DNA of 64,000 bases from JASJAR01 sp038530285 (GTDB lineage: Bacteria > Pseudomonadota > Alphaproteobacteria > Rhodobacterales > Rhodobacteraceae), in contig JBCBCY010000005.1 in the NCBI GenBank assembly GCA_038530285.1, positions 145,075-209,074 on the forward strand, written 5' to 3'. The notes under the pieces are model-generated. The model worked only from the letters and a program-made list of their open reading frames with translations. It did not search any database and was not told where the DNA came from. This document shows positions 43,736 to 53,586 of the stretch, piece by piece. The position numbers were made by a program, and so were the translations under genes. The first letter of the stretch is position 1; the number at the start of each line of letters is the position of its first letter.

Positions 43736-44910
43736 CAAACAAGCTCCTTCAGCGGCCAGCGTTCACGTTTTCGTTGTAGCTCAAACAGTCCCAGTGTTGT
43801 CCAGCCCACAAGACTGGTTTCAATGGGGTCAGCCCGGAACGCCTTTTTCAAGGCATCTTCTACCGCGCGCCGCGCCGATTTCGGCAGCGGTGCAAAATCG
43901 ACGACGATCTTGCCGCCCAGCCCCCGAAGGCGCAGCTGGCGGGGCAATTCGCGGGCCGTCGCCAGGTTGGCCTTCAACGCGGCGGCCGGCGAGAAATCGG
44001 ACCCGGTGTTGACGTCGACGGCGACAAGAGCCCGGGTGGATTCGATGACCATCGACCCCTCGCCGAGCGGAACGGTTGGGGATTTGAGCGCTTCGATCTC
44101 GTCCCAGATGGCCATCGCTTCAAAAGGGGCGCCTTCCGGGTCGACCCGGTCGATGAACCTGGTGTCGCCGTAAAACACATGCGCCGCGCCGGAGGGGTCA
44201 TCACGCGGCATCTTGGTCACGGCCCGCGCCATGTCGTGCGGCATCATGATGGCATCGGGCACCGGGAACAGCCAGTTGCACAACGCCGCGTCATGGGGAC
44301 TGCCGCCAAAGCCGCCGCCGAGTGTTTTGTGGACCTTCAGACCGGCGAGCGCGTTGAGACGATGATCGATCAGCACCGCCACTTCACGGTGAAGGTCTTC
44401 CGGCTCGGCGTCGCGGGCCTCGGTTCGGATGATCGCGCCGACGCGCTCAACATTGCCCGGGCTGCCGGGGCGGAGTGTTTCATCTGCCAAGACGGCTTCG
44501 ACGGCCGCTTGCAGCCGCGCGCGCTCAGCCTCGTTGCCGATTTTTTTCGACACGTTCACCCCCGGCGCGCCCGGCGTCAGGATCACGCGGGGACCTTTGT
44601 AGAGCACACGTGTTGTCAGGCTGACCGCCTTGCCCGGTTCGGGCAGGCTTTGCACCTGGGCCAGGATCAGCTCGCCCTCTTTGACCGATTTGGCGTCGCG
44701 CAGATAACCCTGCCCTTGTGCCATTTCGCAAAACGCACCGGCCTTGGGCAATATGCGGGTGACTTTGACCACGCAGATGTCGCCCGCCATCGGGCGGCTG
44801 TCACCAAGCCGAGGCGACAGCATCAGGTCGTCAAGACGCCCATTGACCATCAAGGCCGCAGCAAAGGCGCGGTCCTTTGGCGTATCGAGAACAATCACAC
44901 GACCTTTCAT
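43735..44910 (-). CDS. rng: Ribonuclease E/G family protein (RNase G-like)
   Basis: A single-strand-specific endoribonuclease, 391 residues, near the RNase G length and lacking the long C-terminal tail of RNase E. An S1-like RNA-binding segment is near residue 40 (GDICVVKVTRILPKAGAFCEM). The catalytic core includes GEGSMVIESTRALVAVDVNTGSDF, where the Asp and Asn bind metal. The conserved end GKIVVDFAPLPKSARRAVEDAL is present. It follows maf by 10 bp and overlaps yacG, giving a conserved infA-maf-rng-yacG order. Confidence 0.9.
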   Translation of the reverse strand: MKGRVIVLDTPKDRAFAAALMVNGRLDDLMLSPRLGDSRPMAGDICVVKVTRILPKAGAFCEMAQGQGYLRDAKSVKEGELILAQVQSLPEPGKAVSLTTRVLYKGPRVILTPGAPGVNVSKKIGNEAERARLQAAVEAVLADETLRPGSPGNVERVGAIIRTEARDAEPEDLHREVAVLIDHRLNALAGLKVHKTLGGGFGGSPHDAALCNWLFPVPDAIMMPHDMARAVTKMPRDDPSGAAHVFYGDTRFIDRVDPEGAPFEAMAIWDEIEALKSPTVPLGEGSMVIESTRALVAVDVNTGSDFSPAAALKANLATARELPRQLRLRGLGGKIVVDFAPLPKSARRAVEDALKKAFRADPIETSLVGWTTLGLFELQRKRERWPLKELV

Positions 44911-44920
44911 TCTACGGCCT

Positions 44921-45490
44921 TCATCCCATCACCTTCAGTCCAGCCGCGCGCAAAACGGCAGCGGTTTCGGCCAGCGGCAAGCCCATAACCCCGGAGTAAC
45001 TTCCCTGTATCCAGGGGATGAAGGCGGCAGCGGGGCCCTGGATTGCATAAGCGCCGGCCTTCCCTTTCCAGTCTTCGGTCGCAAGATAATCGGTGATCTC
45101 GGCTGTAGACAAACGCTTCATCTTGACGGTGGTCACGCAGTCACGGTGCCAGGTCTGATCAGGCGTCCGCACTGTCAGGCAGGAAATGACCTTGTGACGG
45201 CGCCCGGACAGGGCGTTCAGAAAGGCCCGCGCCTGATCGGCATGTTCCGGTTTGCCCAGAATGCGCCGGCCCAGGGCAACGGTCGTATCCGCGGTCAGGA
45301 CGATCTCACCGGCGGCCACGTCCAACGCGGCGGCCTTCTGCGCGGCCATGCGCGCGCAATAGGGTCTGGGCAATTCGCCGCGCGCGGGCGTCTCGTCGAT
45401 GTCAGCGGGGCGAACGCGGTCCGGGACGACCCCGAGCTGGCGCAAAAGCTCCAGACGACGGGGCGAGGCCGAGCCCAAAATCAGCATCAT
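44921..45490 (-). CDS. maf: Maf-family nucleotide pyrophosphatase
   Basis: A 189-residue house-cleaning enzyme that hydrolyses non-canonical or m5-type nucleotides (dTTP/UTP or similar). The start MMLILGSASPRRLELLRQLG holds the nucleotide-binding SxSPRR motif. EIVLTADTTVALGRRILGKP contains the catalytic Asp region, and YAIQGPAAAFIPWIQGSYS is the standard closing motif. It lies between infA and the RNase G gene on the same strand. Confidence 0.95.
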   Translation of the reverse strand: MMLILGSASPRRLELLRQLGVVPDRVRPADIDETPARGELPRPYCARMAAQKAAALDVAAGEIVLTADTTVALGRRILGKPEHADQARAFLNALSGRRHKVISCLTVRTPDQTWHRDCVTTVKMKRLSTAEITDYLATEDWKGKAGAYAIQGPAAAFIPWIQGSYSGVMGLPLAETAAVLRAAGLKVMG

Positions 45491-45562
45491 GGGCAGGCCC
45501 GCTCCGACCCATCCTTCTGCGAAGAATGGAGCTGTGAGCGATCGCGAAAAAACCGGCGCCGT

Positions 45563-45781
45563 TTACTTGAAGCGGTAATTGATCCGACCCTTGGTCAGGT
45601 CATAAGGCGTCATTTCCACCTGGACTTTGTCGCCCGCAAGGACCCTGATCCGGTTCTTGCGCATCTTGCCTGCCGTATGTGCGATGATCTCATGGCCGTT
45701 CTCAAGTTCGACCCGGAATGTCGCATTCGGCAGGAGTTCCTTCACGACGCCGGGGAATTCGAGCAGTTCTTCCTTGGCCAT
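45563..45781 (-). CDS. infA: Translation initiation factor IF-1
   Basis: A 72-residue OB-fold factor binding the 30S A site. MAKEELLEFPGVVKELLPNA, then ENGHEIIAHTAGKMRKNRIR and the end KGRINYRFK are diagnostic. A strong AAGGAG ribosome site precedes the ATG. It starts the infA-maf-rng-yacG run; the gene upstream is the frameshifted chemoreceptor. Confidence 0.98.
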   Translation of the reverse strand: MAKEELLEFPGVVKELLPNATFRVELENGHEIIAHTAGKMRKNRIRVLAGDKVQVEMTPYDLTKGRINYRFK

Positions 45782-45883
45782 GGGGTCTCCTTTGAAACGT
45801 CTGGCAAATTGCAGACGCTGCAGTAGATGCGGTGCACAGGGCCGATTTTCAAGCAGTTTCTCCGGGTTTGGGCCAATTTAGCG

Positions 45884-47244
45884 TTACGATGCGCGCCGGA
45901 CCGGACCGGTTTGAGAAGACCGCCGTTCCGGGCCGCGATAGGCCGCCTGGCCTGTCGTGGATGCGTTGCGCGTCGAAAACCGTTCGACAGCCTTGCTGAG
46001 CGCGGCCGAATAGCTGCGCATGTGTTTGGCGTTGTCGGCACCCTGCCCGGCAAGATGTGTCAAACCGGAGACGTTCGCCGTCAGATCCGCGACCGATTGA
46101 TTGGCGTCTGCAAAGCGATCCGACAAGGCTGAATTTGCTGTTGTGATCTTGCTGCTTGCGCGCACAACATTTTGAACCGATTGATCAATTTCGCTTAGCG
46201 CTTCTCCGGCCGAATGGGCGAGTTTTCCCCTTTATTCACGGCAATTTCGCATCTTCTGGTCAGGTCTGAAATCGTCTTTGAGGCCTCAGAAGACCGTTGC
46301 GCAAGCGAGCGCACTTCGGCTGCGACAACAGAAAACCCCTTGCCTGCTTCCCCTGCACGGGCCGCTTCAACCGCTGCATTCAGCGCCAGAAGGTTCGTTT
46401 GAAGCGAGAAGTTTTCGATCACCTTGATGGTACTGCTCACCTCATCGGTGATCGCTTGGATGTTGCTGATCGCGTTGATGGTCTCTGTGACAATTTCCGC
46501 GCCTTTGGACGCCTTGTTTTCGGCATTCTGTGCGTCCTGTTCTACGGAAATTGCGATATCGCGGGTGGTCTCGGTTTCTCCCGAAATGGCGCTGAGGGCT
46601 TCAGACGTGCGCATCAGGGCATCCGATTGCACCTGGGCCTTTGTAGCCAATTCAGCGCTGCCCCCTTCAAGGACATCCCCGAACCCGCCGATCCGTTCGG
46701 TCAGGGCCAGTATGGGGCGAAAAATCTCTTCAAGTTCCGTCGTGGCGGATTTGAAATCGTCGCGCAGCGAGCTGAAGTCGCCGCCCACCTCGGGACCAAG
46801 GCGCGTCAACAGGTTTCCGGACGCCAATCCGACAAGCGCGCCGCCCAAAGCATCAACAGCCCTTTTGCGTTCGGTGATGTCCGAACAGATCTTGATGATC
46901 TTCCTGGGTCGCCCGGCGTCATCAAAAATCTGCGTGTAAGTGGCTGAAATACGTATATCTTCCCCGCCTTTCATTTTGCCGCGAAACTCACCGGTGAAAT
47001 CTTCGCCACGACCAATACGCGTCCAGAACGCTGCGTAATCGGGCGTGGCGGCTTCGCGGGGATCCATGAAAATCCGGTGGTGCTTGCCGGTGATTTCGTC
47101 CTGACGATACCCCATCGCGGCCAAGAAGGGATCGTTGGCCCCCAGGATGGTGCCGTCGGGCTGAAACAGGATCACGGCGTAGTTGCGGTTGATCGCCTTG
47201 ATCACCCCAAGTTCTTCGTTGCGTTCAAGCCCTTTGATTTCCAT
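45884..47244 (-). pseudogene. PAS-domain methyl-accepting chemotaxis protein, frameshifted
   Basis: Start MEIKGLERNEELGVIKAINRNY at 47244 (ribosome site GGGGAG). A PAS domain covers residues 10-130 (PDGTILGANDPFLAAMGYR). The signalling coiled coil has the hairpin tip QTNLLALNAAVEAARAGEAG and GFSVVAAEVRSLAQRSSEA. No membrane segment is present, so a cytosolic receptor is expected. The frame breaks in a homopolymer run (TTTTCCCCTTT, 46223-46233 on the plus strand), giving an early stop at 46195. Shifting to the next frame restores receptor-like sequence (KLAHSAGEALSEIDQSVQ and onward to 45884), total 453 residues if one base is added. It may be a true inactivation, a slippage-prone gene or a sequencing error. 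Confidence 0.85.
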
Positions 47245-47311
47245 CCTGTGCTCCCCTTGGTTGCATGGGGGACCGACGATACGGGCTTTAGATTCCTGTA
47301 AATTTGCGGCC

Positions 47312-47770
47312 TTAGCCTGCCACTGGCGGTCCAAACCGGTCGATCATGCGCGCCAGGATCTGATCGCGCGCCTCGCGGTAGCTTTTCAACTTGTCTTCGC
47401 GCCCCTCGCCCAGACCGGTTGGATCAAGAATGGGCCAATATTCCACATCCAGATGGTAAATCCGTGTCAGATCAAGGGCTTTGCGCTGCGACGCCGGCGA
47501 CAGCGCCACCACAAGATCAAAGCCAGACAGGTCATCGCCCCATTCCTGCATCTCGTCGAAACTGCGTGACCGGTGGCGGTCCAGCTCAATCCCAAGCTCT
47601 GAACAGACCGCGACCGAGAACCCATCGATTTCAAGATCGTTCTTGACGCCCGCGGACTGAACATAGGCCCGCTGACCATAGAGCATTTTCATCAACCCTT
47701 CGGCCATGGGCGAGCGCACCGCATTGTGATCGCAGCAAAACAGCACCGATTGTGGAAAGCCGTCGTCCAC
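47312..47770 (-). CDS. Low-molecular-weight protein tyrosine phosphatase family
   Basis: A 152-residue protein with the CX5R active loop C13DHNAVR19S (a Cys-Arg phosphatase signature), followed by PMAEGLMKM. The general-acid region is near LDPTGLGEG (residue 120). Such proteins dephosphorylate tyrosine or act as arsenate reductases; the target is unknown. It lies one base after the UPF0262 gene and 67 bp before the chemoreceptor, in the hisD operon. Confidence 0.87.
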   Translation of the reverse strand: MDDGFPQSVLFCCDHNAVRSPMAEGLMKMLYGQRAYVQSAGVKNDLEIDGFSVAVCSELGIELDRHRSRSFDEMQEWGDDLSGFDLVVALSPASQRKALDLTRIYHLDVEYWPILDPTGLGEGREDKLKSYREARDQILARMIDRFGPPVAG

Positions 47771-47771
47771 C

Positions 47772-48251
47772 CTAGCCCCCGAAATGCAGAACGCAGATCA
47801 GGGTAAACAGGCGCCGGGCGGTATCGGTATCGACTTCAATCTTGCCCTCAAGGCGTTCTTGCAGCACCCGCGCGCCTTCGTTGTGGATGCCCCGGCGCGC
47901 CATGTCGATCGCCTCGATCTGGCTGGGCGGCATGTGCTTGACCGCCTCGAAATAGCTTTCGCAGATCTGGAAGTAGTCTTTCACCACCTGCCGGAAGGGC
48001 CCCAGGGCGAACTGAAATTCCGCGACGGCCGCTTCGGCGTCATTTTGAATGTCAAAGACCAAACGGCGTTCGCGGATGGCCAGAACCAGCCCATAGGGGC
48101 CTTTGGGCACGGGGTCGCCGGCGCGCCCGACGATCGCGAAGGTATTGTTTTCCAACAGATCGAAGATCGCCACGCGGCGTTCCTGCTCGATCTCGGGCGT
48201 GGGCGCGGGCAGCCCGCTGTCGTCAATGTCGATTCGAATGATCCGGCTCAT
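47772..48251 (-). CDS. UPF0262 family protein
   Basis: A 159-residue soluble protein of unknown function of a family largely restricted to alphaproteobacteria. The start is placed at ATG 48251, giving MSRIIRIDIDDSGLPAPTPE. GPYGLVLAIRERRLVFDIQ, LGPFRQVVKDYFQICESY and the end ARRLFTLICVLHFGG are the recognisable blocks. It sits between hisD and the tyrosine phosphatase, an order I recognise as common in the group. Confidence 0.9.
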   Translation of the reverse strand: MSRIIRIDIDDSGLPAPTPEIEQERRVAIFDLLENNTFAIVGRAGDPVPKGPYGLVLAIRERRLVFDIQNDAEAAVAEFQFALGPFRQVVKDYFQICESYFEAVKHMPPSQIEAIDMARRGIHNEGARVLQERLEGKIEVDTDTARRLFTLICVLHFGG

Positions 48252-48440
48252 GGCCGTCCGGGTAGCGGATTTCAGCCCCCCTTGGGAAGGGACAAGGTGG
48301 CCATCAGGCCCACCTGTTTGCCCCCAGAACCGCCGTTTCAATGGGGTCCCCGGGCTGATCGGCTCGAGACCGGTCAGGCGAGGCTTTCGACCTTGCCTTT
48401 GTGGGCCCGGATGGCGCGACGGCCGCAAAGGCCCCGGTTG

Positions 48441-49742
48441 CTAGCGGTTCAACTTGTCCAGGCGCGCCCGCACGCTCGCGCCATGGGCCTGCAGGCCTTC
48501 GCTGGTTGCCAAGGTCTCGGCTGCCGGGCCAATCGCGGCCAGCGCATCAGGTGTCATCTGGGCGATGGTGGTGCGTTTGAGAAAGTCCATCACCGACAGG
48601 CCGGAAGAAAACCGGGCCGATCGGGCGGTCGGCAAGACATGGTTCGGCCCGCCCACGTAATCGCCAATGGCTTCGGGCGTCCAGGCGCCCATGAACACCG
48701 CCCCCGCATGGCGGATATTGGCAAACAGGGCATCGGGGCTGTCGACGGCAAGTTCCAGATGTTCCGGCGCAATTCGGTCGCACAGCGCGGCCGCCTCGCC
48801 CAGATCGCGCACTGTGATGATCGCGCCGTAATCGCGCCAGGACGCACCGGCAATTTCGGCCCGGTCCAGCACGGTCAGCTGGGTTTCAACCGCTTGCGCC
48901 ACCGCCGCGCCAAGTTCGCCGTCCGTCGTGATCAGGATCGCCTGGGCCGAGGCATCGTGTTCGGCTTGGCTGAGAAGGTCGATCGCGATCCAGTCGGGAT
49001 CATTGGCGGCATCGGCAATGACCAGGATTTCCGAGGGGCCGGCGATCATGTCGATGCCCACCTGCCCAAAGACCTGGGCCTTGGCGGCCGCCACATAGGC
49101 ATTGCCCGGCCCGGTGATCACATCGACCGGATCGATTGTATCCGTGCCGTAGGAAAGGGCCGCAATCGCCTGGGCGCCGCCGACGCGGTAAACCTCATCG
49201 ACGCCGGCCAACCGGGCGGCGGCCAGCACCAGGGGGTTCACCACCCCGTCCGGCGTCGGCACCGTGATCACCAGTCTTTTCACCCCTGCCACACGGGCCG
49301 GAATGGCATTCATCAGCACCGAAGAGGGATAGCTTGCAAGCCCGCCGGGCACATAAAGTCCTGCGGCATCCACCGGCGTCCAGCGCCAGCCCAGCACCGC
49401 GCCGGACTTTTCGGTCCAGCGCTTGTCGTCGGGCATCTGGCGGGCGTGATAGGCGCGGATGCGTTCCGCCGCCAATTCCAATGCGGCCAGTTCTTCCTTT
49501 GGCGCTTCGGCCACGGCCTTGTCCAACTCGGCCCTCGAAATCGCAAGGCTGTCCGGCGTCAGGGCCTGGCGGTCGAATTTTTCGGTCAGCTCGATCAGCG
49601 CGCCATCACCGCGCGCGCGCACATCAGCGATGATGCCAGCAACAGCGGCATGCACATCTGGGGCATCCTCGCGTTTTTGACCCAGAAGGGCCGCAAAGCG
49701 CACTTCGAAATCGGCGTCGGTGGTGGCTAGAAACTGTGGCAT
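48441..49742 (-). CDS. hisD: Histidinol dehydrogenase
   Basis: Zinc enzyme catalysing the last two steps of histidine synthesis (histidinol to histidine, NAD-dependent). The 433-residue protein contains GLYVPGGLASYPSSVLMNAIPA near residue 132, VDVITGPGNAYVAAAKAQVFGQVGIDMIAGPSE as the signature, and zinc/catalytic His and Glu in SQAEHDASAQ and IAPEHLEL. It is the first gene of a minus-strand run continuing into UPF0262 and the phosphatase. Confidence 0.97.
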   Translation of the reverse strand: MPQFLATTDADFEVRFAALLGQKREDAPDVHAAVAGIIADVRARGDGALIELTEKFDRQALTPDSLAISRAELDKAVAEAPKEELAALELAAERIRAYHARQMPDDKRWTEKSGAVLGWRWTPVDAAGLYVPGGLASYPSSVLMNAIPARVAGVKRLVITVPTPDGVVNPLVLAAARLAGVDEVYRVGGAQAIAALSYGTDTIDPVDVITGPGNAYVAAAKAQVFGQVGIDMIAGPSEILVIADAANDPDWIAIDLLSQAEHDASAQAILITTDGELGAAVAQAVETQLTVLDRAEIAGASWRDYGAIITVRDLGEAAALCDRIAPEHLELAVDSPDALFANIRHAGAVFMGAWTPEAIGDYVGGPNHVLPTARSARFSSGLSVMDFLKRTTIAQMTPDALAAIGPAAETLATSEGLQAHGASVRARLDKLNR

Positions 49743-49821
49743 CGCGCGTCCTTACCCCTGCCGTGACGCAGGCTCAAGCAGGGCCCCTTCCTCTTGCTGA
49801 AAATACCTCCGCCGGAGGCAC

Positions 49822-49866
49822 CGGAAATTTCAAAATTTCCGACCCGATTTCTTTGAAAAGAAATCG
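49822..49866. repeat. Double palindrome, copy 1
   Basis: Two adjacent near-perfect palindromes: CGGAAATTT-CA-AAATTTCCG (49822-49841) and CGATTTCTTT-GA-AAAGAAATCG (49845-49866). They lie in the gap downstream of prfB and before hisD. A related pair occurs at 57638-57680. They could be transcription stops or a small interspersed repeat. Confidence 0.75.
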
Positions 49867-49875
49867 CCCGCGCCC

Positions 49876-51006
49876 TTACTCACCGTCCGCCGTCGCCTCA
49901 GCGCGCGATTTGCCTGCCACATCCATCGCGAGCGTCGCGGCCATGAACCCATCGAGATCCCCGTCCAGCACGCCTGATGTATCGGAGGTCTCATGTCCTG
50001 TGCGCAGGTCTTTGACCATCTGGTAGGGCTGCAGCACATACGACCTGATCTGGTTGCCCCAGCCTGCGTCCCCCTTGGCCTCATGCGCCTCGTTGATCGC
50101 AGCGTTCCGCCGATCAAGTTCCATTTGGTACAGCCGCGATTTCAGCGCTTTCATAGCGATGTCGCGGTTCTGGTGCTGCGACTTTTCCGATGAGGTCACG
50201 ACAATACCCGTCGGCGCATGTGTGATCCGCACGGCAGAATCAGTGGTGTTGACGTGCTGGCCCCCCGCGCCCGAAGACCGATAGGTGTCGATACGGATGT
50301 CGGCGGGGTTCACCTCGATCTCGATGTTGTCATCGACCACCGGATAGACCCAGACGGACGAAAAAGACGTGTGCCGCTTCGCAGCGCTGTCGAAGGGCGA
50401 AATCCGCACCAATCGGTGCACGCCGGATTCGGATTTGAGCCAGCCGTAAGCATTGGGCCCCGAAATCTTGTAGGCGGCCGATTTGATCCCCGCCTCTTCG
50501 CCCGCAGTTTCCGACTGCAACTCGACCTTGTAGCCCTTCGCCTCTGCCCAGCGGACATACATGCGCGCAAGCATCGACGCCCAGTCGCAGCTTTCGGTGC
50601 CACCCGCACCTGAGTTGATCTCAAGAAAGGTATCGTTGCCGTCGGCTTCGCCGTCCAGAAGCGCTTCCAGCTCAGCCTCGGCCGCACGGTCCACCAGCGC
50701 TTTCAGGGCGGCCTCGGCTTCGGCGACAACTTCGGCGTCGTCTTCGGCCTCGCCCAACCCGATCAGTTCGATATTGTCCTCAAGCTCCTGGCTGAACGCG
50801 GAATAGCGGTCGATCGCATCGACCAGCATCTGGCGATCGCGCATCAGTTTTTGCGCGCGCTCCTGATCGTCCCAAAGGTTCGGGTCCTCGATCATCGCGT
50901 TGAATTCTTCCAGCCGGTGGGCCGCGGTGTCCCAATCCATCCGCTGGGCGAGAAGCGCCAGTGACTTGCGGATCGCCTCGACGGCGTTTTCTGCATCCGC
51001 ACGCAT
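49876..51006 (-). CDS. prfB: Peptide chain release factor 2
   Basis: RF2 ends translation at UGA and UAA. The 376-residue protein has the SPF codon-recognition tripeptide in HRLVRISPFDSAAKRH and the GGQ catalytic motif in YRSSGAGGQHVNTTDSAV. The start at ATG 51006 (MRADAENAVEAIRKSL) is the usual one, and no programmed frameshift is seen in the early codons, unlike E. coli prfB. It lies downstream of the PBP1A gene on the same strand. Confidence 0.96.
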   Translation of the reverse strand: MRADAENAVEAIRKSLALLAQRMDWDTAAHRLEEFNAMIEDPNLWDDQERAQKLMRDRQMLVDAIDRYSAFSQELEDNIELIGLGEAEDDAEVVAEAEAALKALVDRAAEAELEALLDGEADGNDTFLEINSGAGGTESCDWASMLARMYVRWAEAKGYKVELQSETAGEEAGIKSAAYKISGPNAYGWLKSESGVHRLVRISPFDSAAKRHTSFSSVWVYPVVDDNIEIEVNPADIRIDTYRSSGAGGQHVNTTDSAVRITHAPTGIVVTSSEKSQHQNRDIAMKALKSRLYQMELDRRNAAINEAHEAKGDAGWGNQIRSYVLQPYQMVKDLRTGHETSDTSGVLDGDLDGFMAATLAMDVAGKSRAEATADGE

Positions 51007-51069
51007 CGCGGGGCTCCTGTCTGGTCTAGGGTTGGACGGTGATAGCAACCCCGCCTGGGGGCTTCAAGT

Positions 51070-53586
51070 TCAGTAAAGCCCGCCGGAGGACAACTCGCCA
51101 AAGGTGGCTTTGCGCGGCACCGTGATCACCGTGCCATCGGCACTTTCCACCAGCGTGCCTGCGGGCAGGTCAAGGCTTTCGGCCGTGAAGAGCGGCAGAT
51201 CAGCCCCCATCGCAAAACCGCCATCAAAGGCGATGCCGAAGATCGGCTCTTCGCCGACACGGAAGTATTCGGCCACGATGTCAGGACCCACGGCGTTGTC
51301 GGGCACCCGTGCGCCCGTAAAGCGGTTGATCTTGATGAATTGCCCGCCCGGGGGCACTTCAAACGGGCCGCCGCCATAGCGTTCGGTGGCCACTTCCATG
51401 AAATCCTGGAACACCGGTGCACACAGCGCCCCGCCCGAGGCGCCGCGTCCCAGGGGTTTGGGCTGGTCATACCCGATGTAACACCCCGCCGCGATGTTCG
51501 ACGTAAAGCCCACAAACCACACATCGCGCGCATCATTGGTCGTGCCCGTTTTGCCTGCGGTCGGCACAGGCAGGTTCACCGCACCTGACGCCGTGCCACG
51601 GTCCACCACGCCGCGCATCATCGAGGTCAGCTGGTAGGCCGTCACCGCGTTCATCACCCGTTGGCGGTCGGACGTGATTTCGGGGGCCACCGACGGGTCC
51701 AGATCGGGGTTTGCGCAATCGACACAGACCCGGTCGTCATGGCGATAAATCGTCTGGCCCCAGCGGTCCTGAACCCGGTCGACCAGCGTGGGTTCGACCC
51801 GTTCGCCCCCATTGGCAAACATCGCATAGGCCGCGACCATCTTGAACAGCGTGGTTTCTTCGGACCCCAGCGAATTGGCCAGAAACTGGCCCATCTTGTC
51901 GTAAACGCCAAAGCGTTCGGCATAGCCTGCGACCTGGTGCATGCCCAATTCCTGGGCCAGCCGCACCGTCATCAGGTTGCGGGAAAATTCGATCCCGGTG
52001 CGCAGGGGCGTGGGGCCATAAAACCGGTTGGAAGCGTTGCGGGGCCGCCAGACTTCACCGCCACCCGCGTCCACCTCGATGGGCGCGTCAATCACGATGG
52101 AAGCCGGCGTGAACCCTGAATCCAATGCGGCTGCGAACACGAATGGCTTGAAGGCCGACCCGGGCTGGCGCGTGGCCAATGTGGCGCGGTTGAATTCCGA
52201 ATGCTGATAAGAAAACCCGCCCTGGATCGCGATCACCCGGCCCGAGTTCACGTCCATCGCCATGAAACCGCCCTGCACTTCAGGGATCTGGCGCAACGAC
52301 CAGCGGGGGTCATCTTCGGGCCCGCCATTGCGGCGCACGTAAAGCACATCGCCGGGGCTCAGGATATCCGACGCCCGGCGCACGCCCGAAATCCAGCTGA
52401 GGTCATCGGCCTGGATCCAGTCGCCATCATCATCCACGGGCTGGCCTTCGATGCCGATGGTCGCGGCCGTCTCAGTCGTGGTCAGGACCACGGCCGGGTG
52501 CCAGCCTTCTATGTCGCGCGGGATGTCCACGCTGGCCAGCGCGGCGCGCCAGGCGGCCTCATCCGTCAGGTCCGCCTCAACCGTCAGACCGGTGCCCCGG
52601 TATTCCCCTTGGGCGCGGTCATAGCGTTCCAGCGCGCGGCGCAGGGCTTCTGCGGCGGCGGCTTGCATATCGGCATCCACCGTGGCGCGAACCGAAAAGC
52701 CGCCGCCGAAAAACTCGCCCTCGCCAAAATCGCGGCTGAGCTGGCGGCGGATTTCATCTGTGAAGTAATCGCGCGAGGGAAGCTGCACCTGAAAGGCTTC
52801 GTAGTCGCCACCCTGCACCGACAGCAAGGGGGCGGCCTTTGCTGTTTCGTATTCTTCGTCAGTGAGATAGCCGTTCTCGTTCATCTCACGCAGGGTGTTG
52901 TCGCGCCAGAACACGGCCGTTTCTTTCTGGCGCACCGGATGGCGGTTCGAGGGGCTTTTGGGCAGGGACGCAAGATAGGCGGCTTCTTCGGGCAGCAACT
53001 CGCCCAGGGTCTTGTTGAAATAGGTCTGCGCGGCCGCGGCCACCCCGAAACTGTTCTGGCCGAGGAAAATCTCGTTCAGGTAGATCTCAAGGATCTTTTC
53101 GCGGTCAAGCGAGCCGACCATCCGGTTGGCCAGGATGATCTCTTTGATCTTGCGTTCAAACGACAGATCGGCGCCGACCAGCATGTTCTTGGCGACCTGC
53201 TGGGGGATCGTCGAAGCGCCGCGCAGGTTCTGCCCCCGGCTTTCAATCGCATCCACAAGGGCCGCGGCCATGCCGCGCGAATCAAACCCGGCATGTTCGT
53301 AGAAATTCTTGTCCTCGGCAGAGATAAACGCCTGTTTCACCAGATCGGGGATGTCTTCTGCGGGCGCGTACATCCGGCGTTCGCGCGCAAACTCGTCGAT
53401 GATCTGGCCTTCGGTCGAATAGATCCGCGACAGGGTCGCAGGGCGGTACTGGCGCAGGGCTTCATGGTCCGGCAGGTCGCGCCCATAGACGTAGAAGACC
53501 GCCCCGACCGACAGCGCCACCATGGCGATGCCCAGTGTCAAAAGGCTGAAAAGACCGCCCAAGGTCGAAAAGAAAAATCGAAGCAC
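51070..53586 (-). CDS. Penicillin-binding protein 1A (bifunctional)
   Basis: Class A PBP that polymerises and cross-links peptidoglycan in the periplasm. With the GTG start at 53586 (AGGGG 9 bp before) it is 838 residues. An N-terminal anchor helix (FFFSTLGGLFSLLTLGIAMVAL) is followed by the glycosyltransferase domain (AFISAEDKNFYEHAGFDSRG with the catalytic Glu, then EIYLNEIFLGQ). The transpeptidase has the serine box PGSAFKPF, an SRN-like motif (SRNLMTVRLAQ) and the KTGTT box. A longer in-frame version starting at 53685 has no clear membrane-protein start. It precedes prfB. Confidence 0.93.
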   Translation of the reverse strand: MLRFFFSTLGGLFSLLTLGIAMVALSVGAVFYVYGRDLPDHEALRQYRPATLSRIYSTEGQIIDEFARERRMYAPAEDIPDLVKQAFISAEDKNFYEHAGFDSRGMAAALVDAIESRGQNLRGASTIPQQVAKNMLVGADLSFERKIKEIILANRMVGSLDREKILEIYLNEIFLGQNSFGVAAAAQTYFNKTLGELLPEEAAYLASLPKSPSNRHPVRQKETAVFWRDNTLREMNENGYLTDEEYETAKAAPLLSVQGGDYEAFQVQLPSRDYFTDEIRRQLSRDFGEGEFFGGGFSVRATVDADMQAAAAEALRRALERYDRAQGEYRGTGLTVEADLTDEAAWRAALASVDIPRDIEGWHPAVVLTTTETAATIGIEGQPVDDDGDWIQADDLSWISGVRRASDILSPGDVLYVRRNGGPEDDPRWSLRQIPEVQGGFMAMDVNSGRVIAIQGGFSYQHSEFNRATLATRQPGSAFKPFVFAAALDSGFTPASIVIDAPIEVDAGGGEVWRPRNASNRFYGPTPLRTGIEFSRNLMTVRLAQELGMHQVAGYAERFGVYDKMGQFLANSLGSEETTLFKMVAAYAMFANGGERVEPTLVDRVQDRWGQTIYRHDDRVCVDCANPDLDPSVAPEITSDRQRVMNAVTAYQLTSMMRGVVDRGTASGAVNLPVPTAGKTGTTNDARDVWFVGFTSNIAAGCYIGYDQPKPLGRGASGGALCAPVFQDFMEVATERYGGGPFEVPPGGQFIKINRFTGARVPDNAVGPDIVAEYFRVGEEPIFGIAFDGGFAMGADLPLFTAESLDLPAGTLVESADGTVITVPRKATFGELSSGGLY

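Noticed and set aside
45540..45560. Terminator after infA (CGGCGCC then T6 on the minus strand)
   Set aside because: The palindrome leaves no proper loop and stem pairing is short; not strong enough to call.
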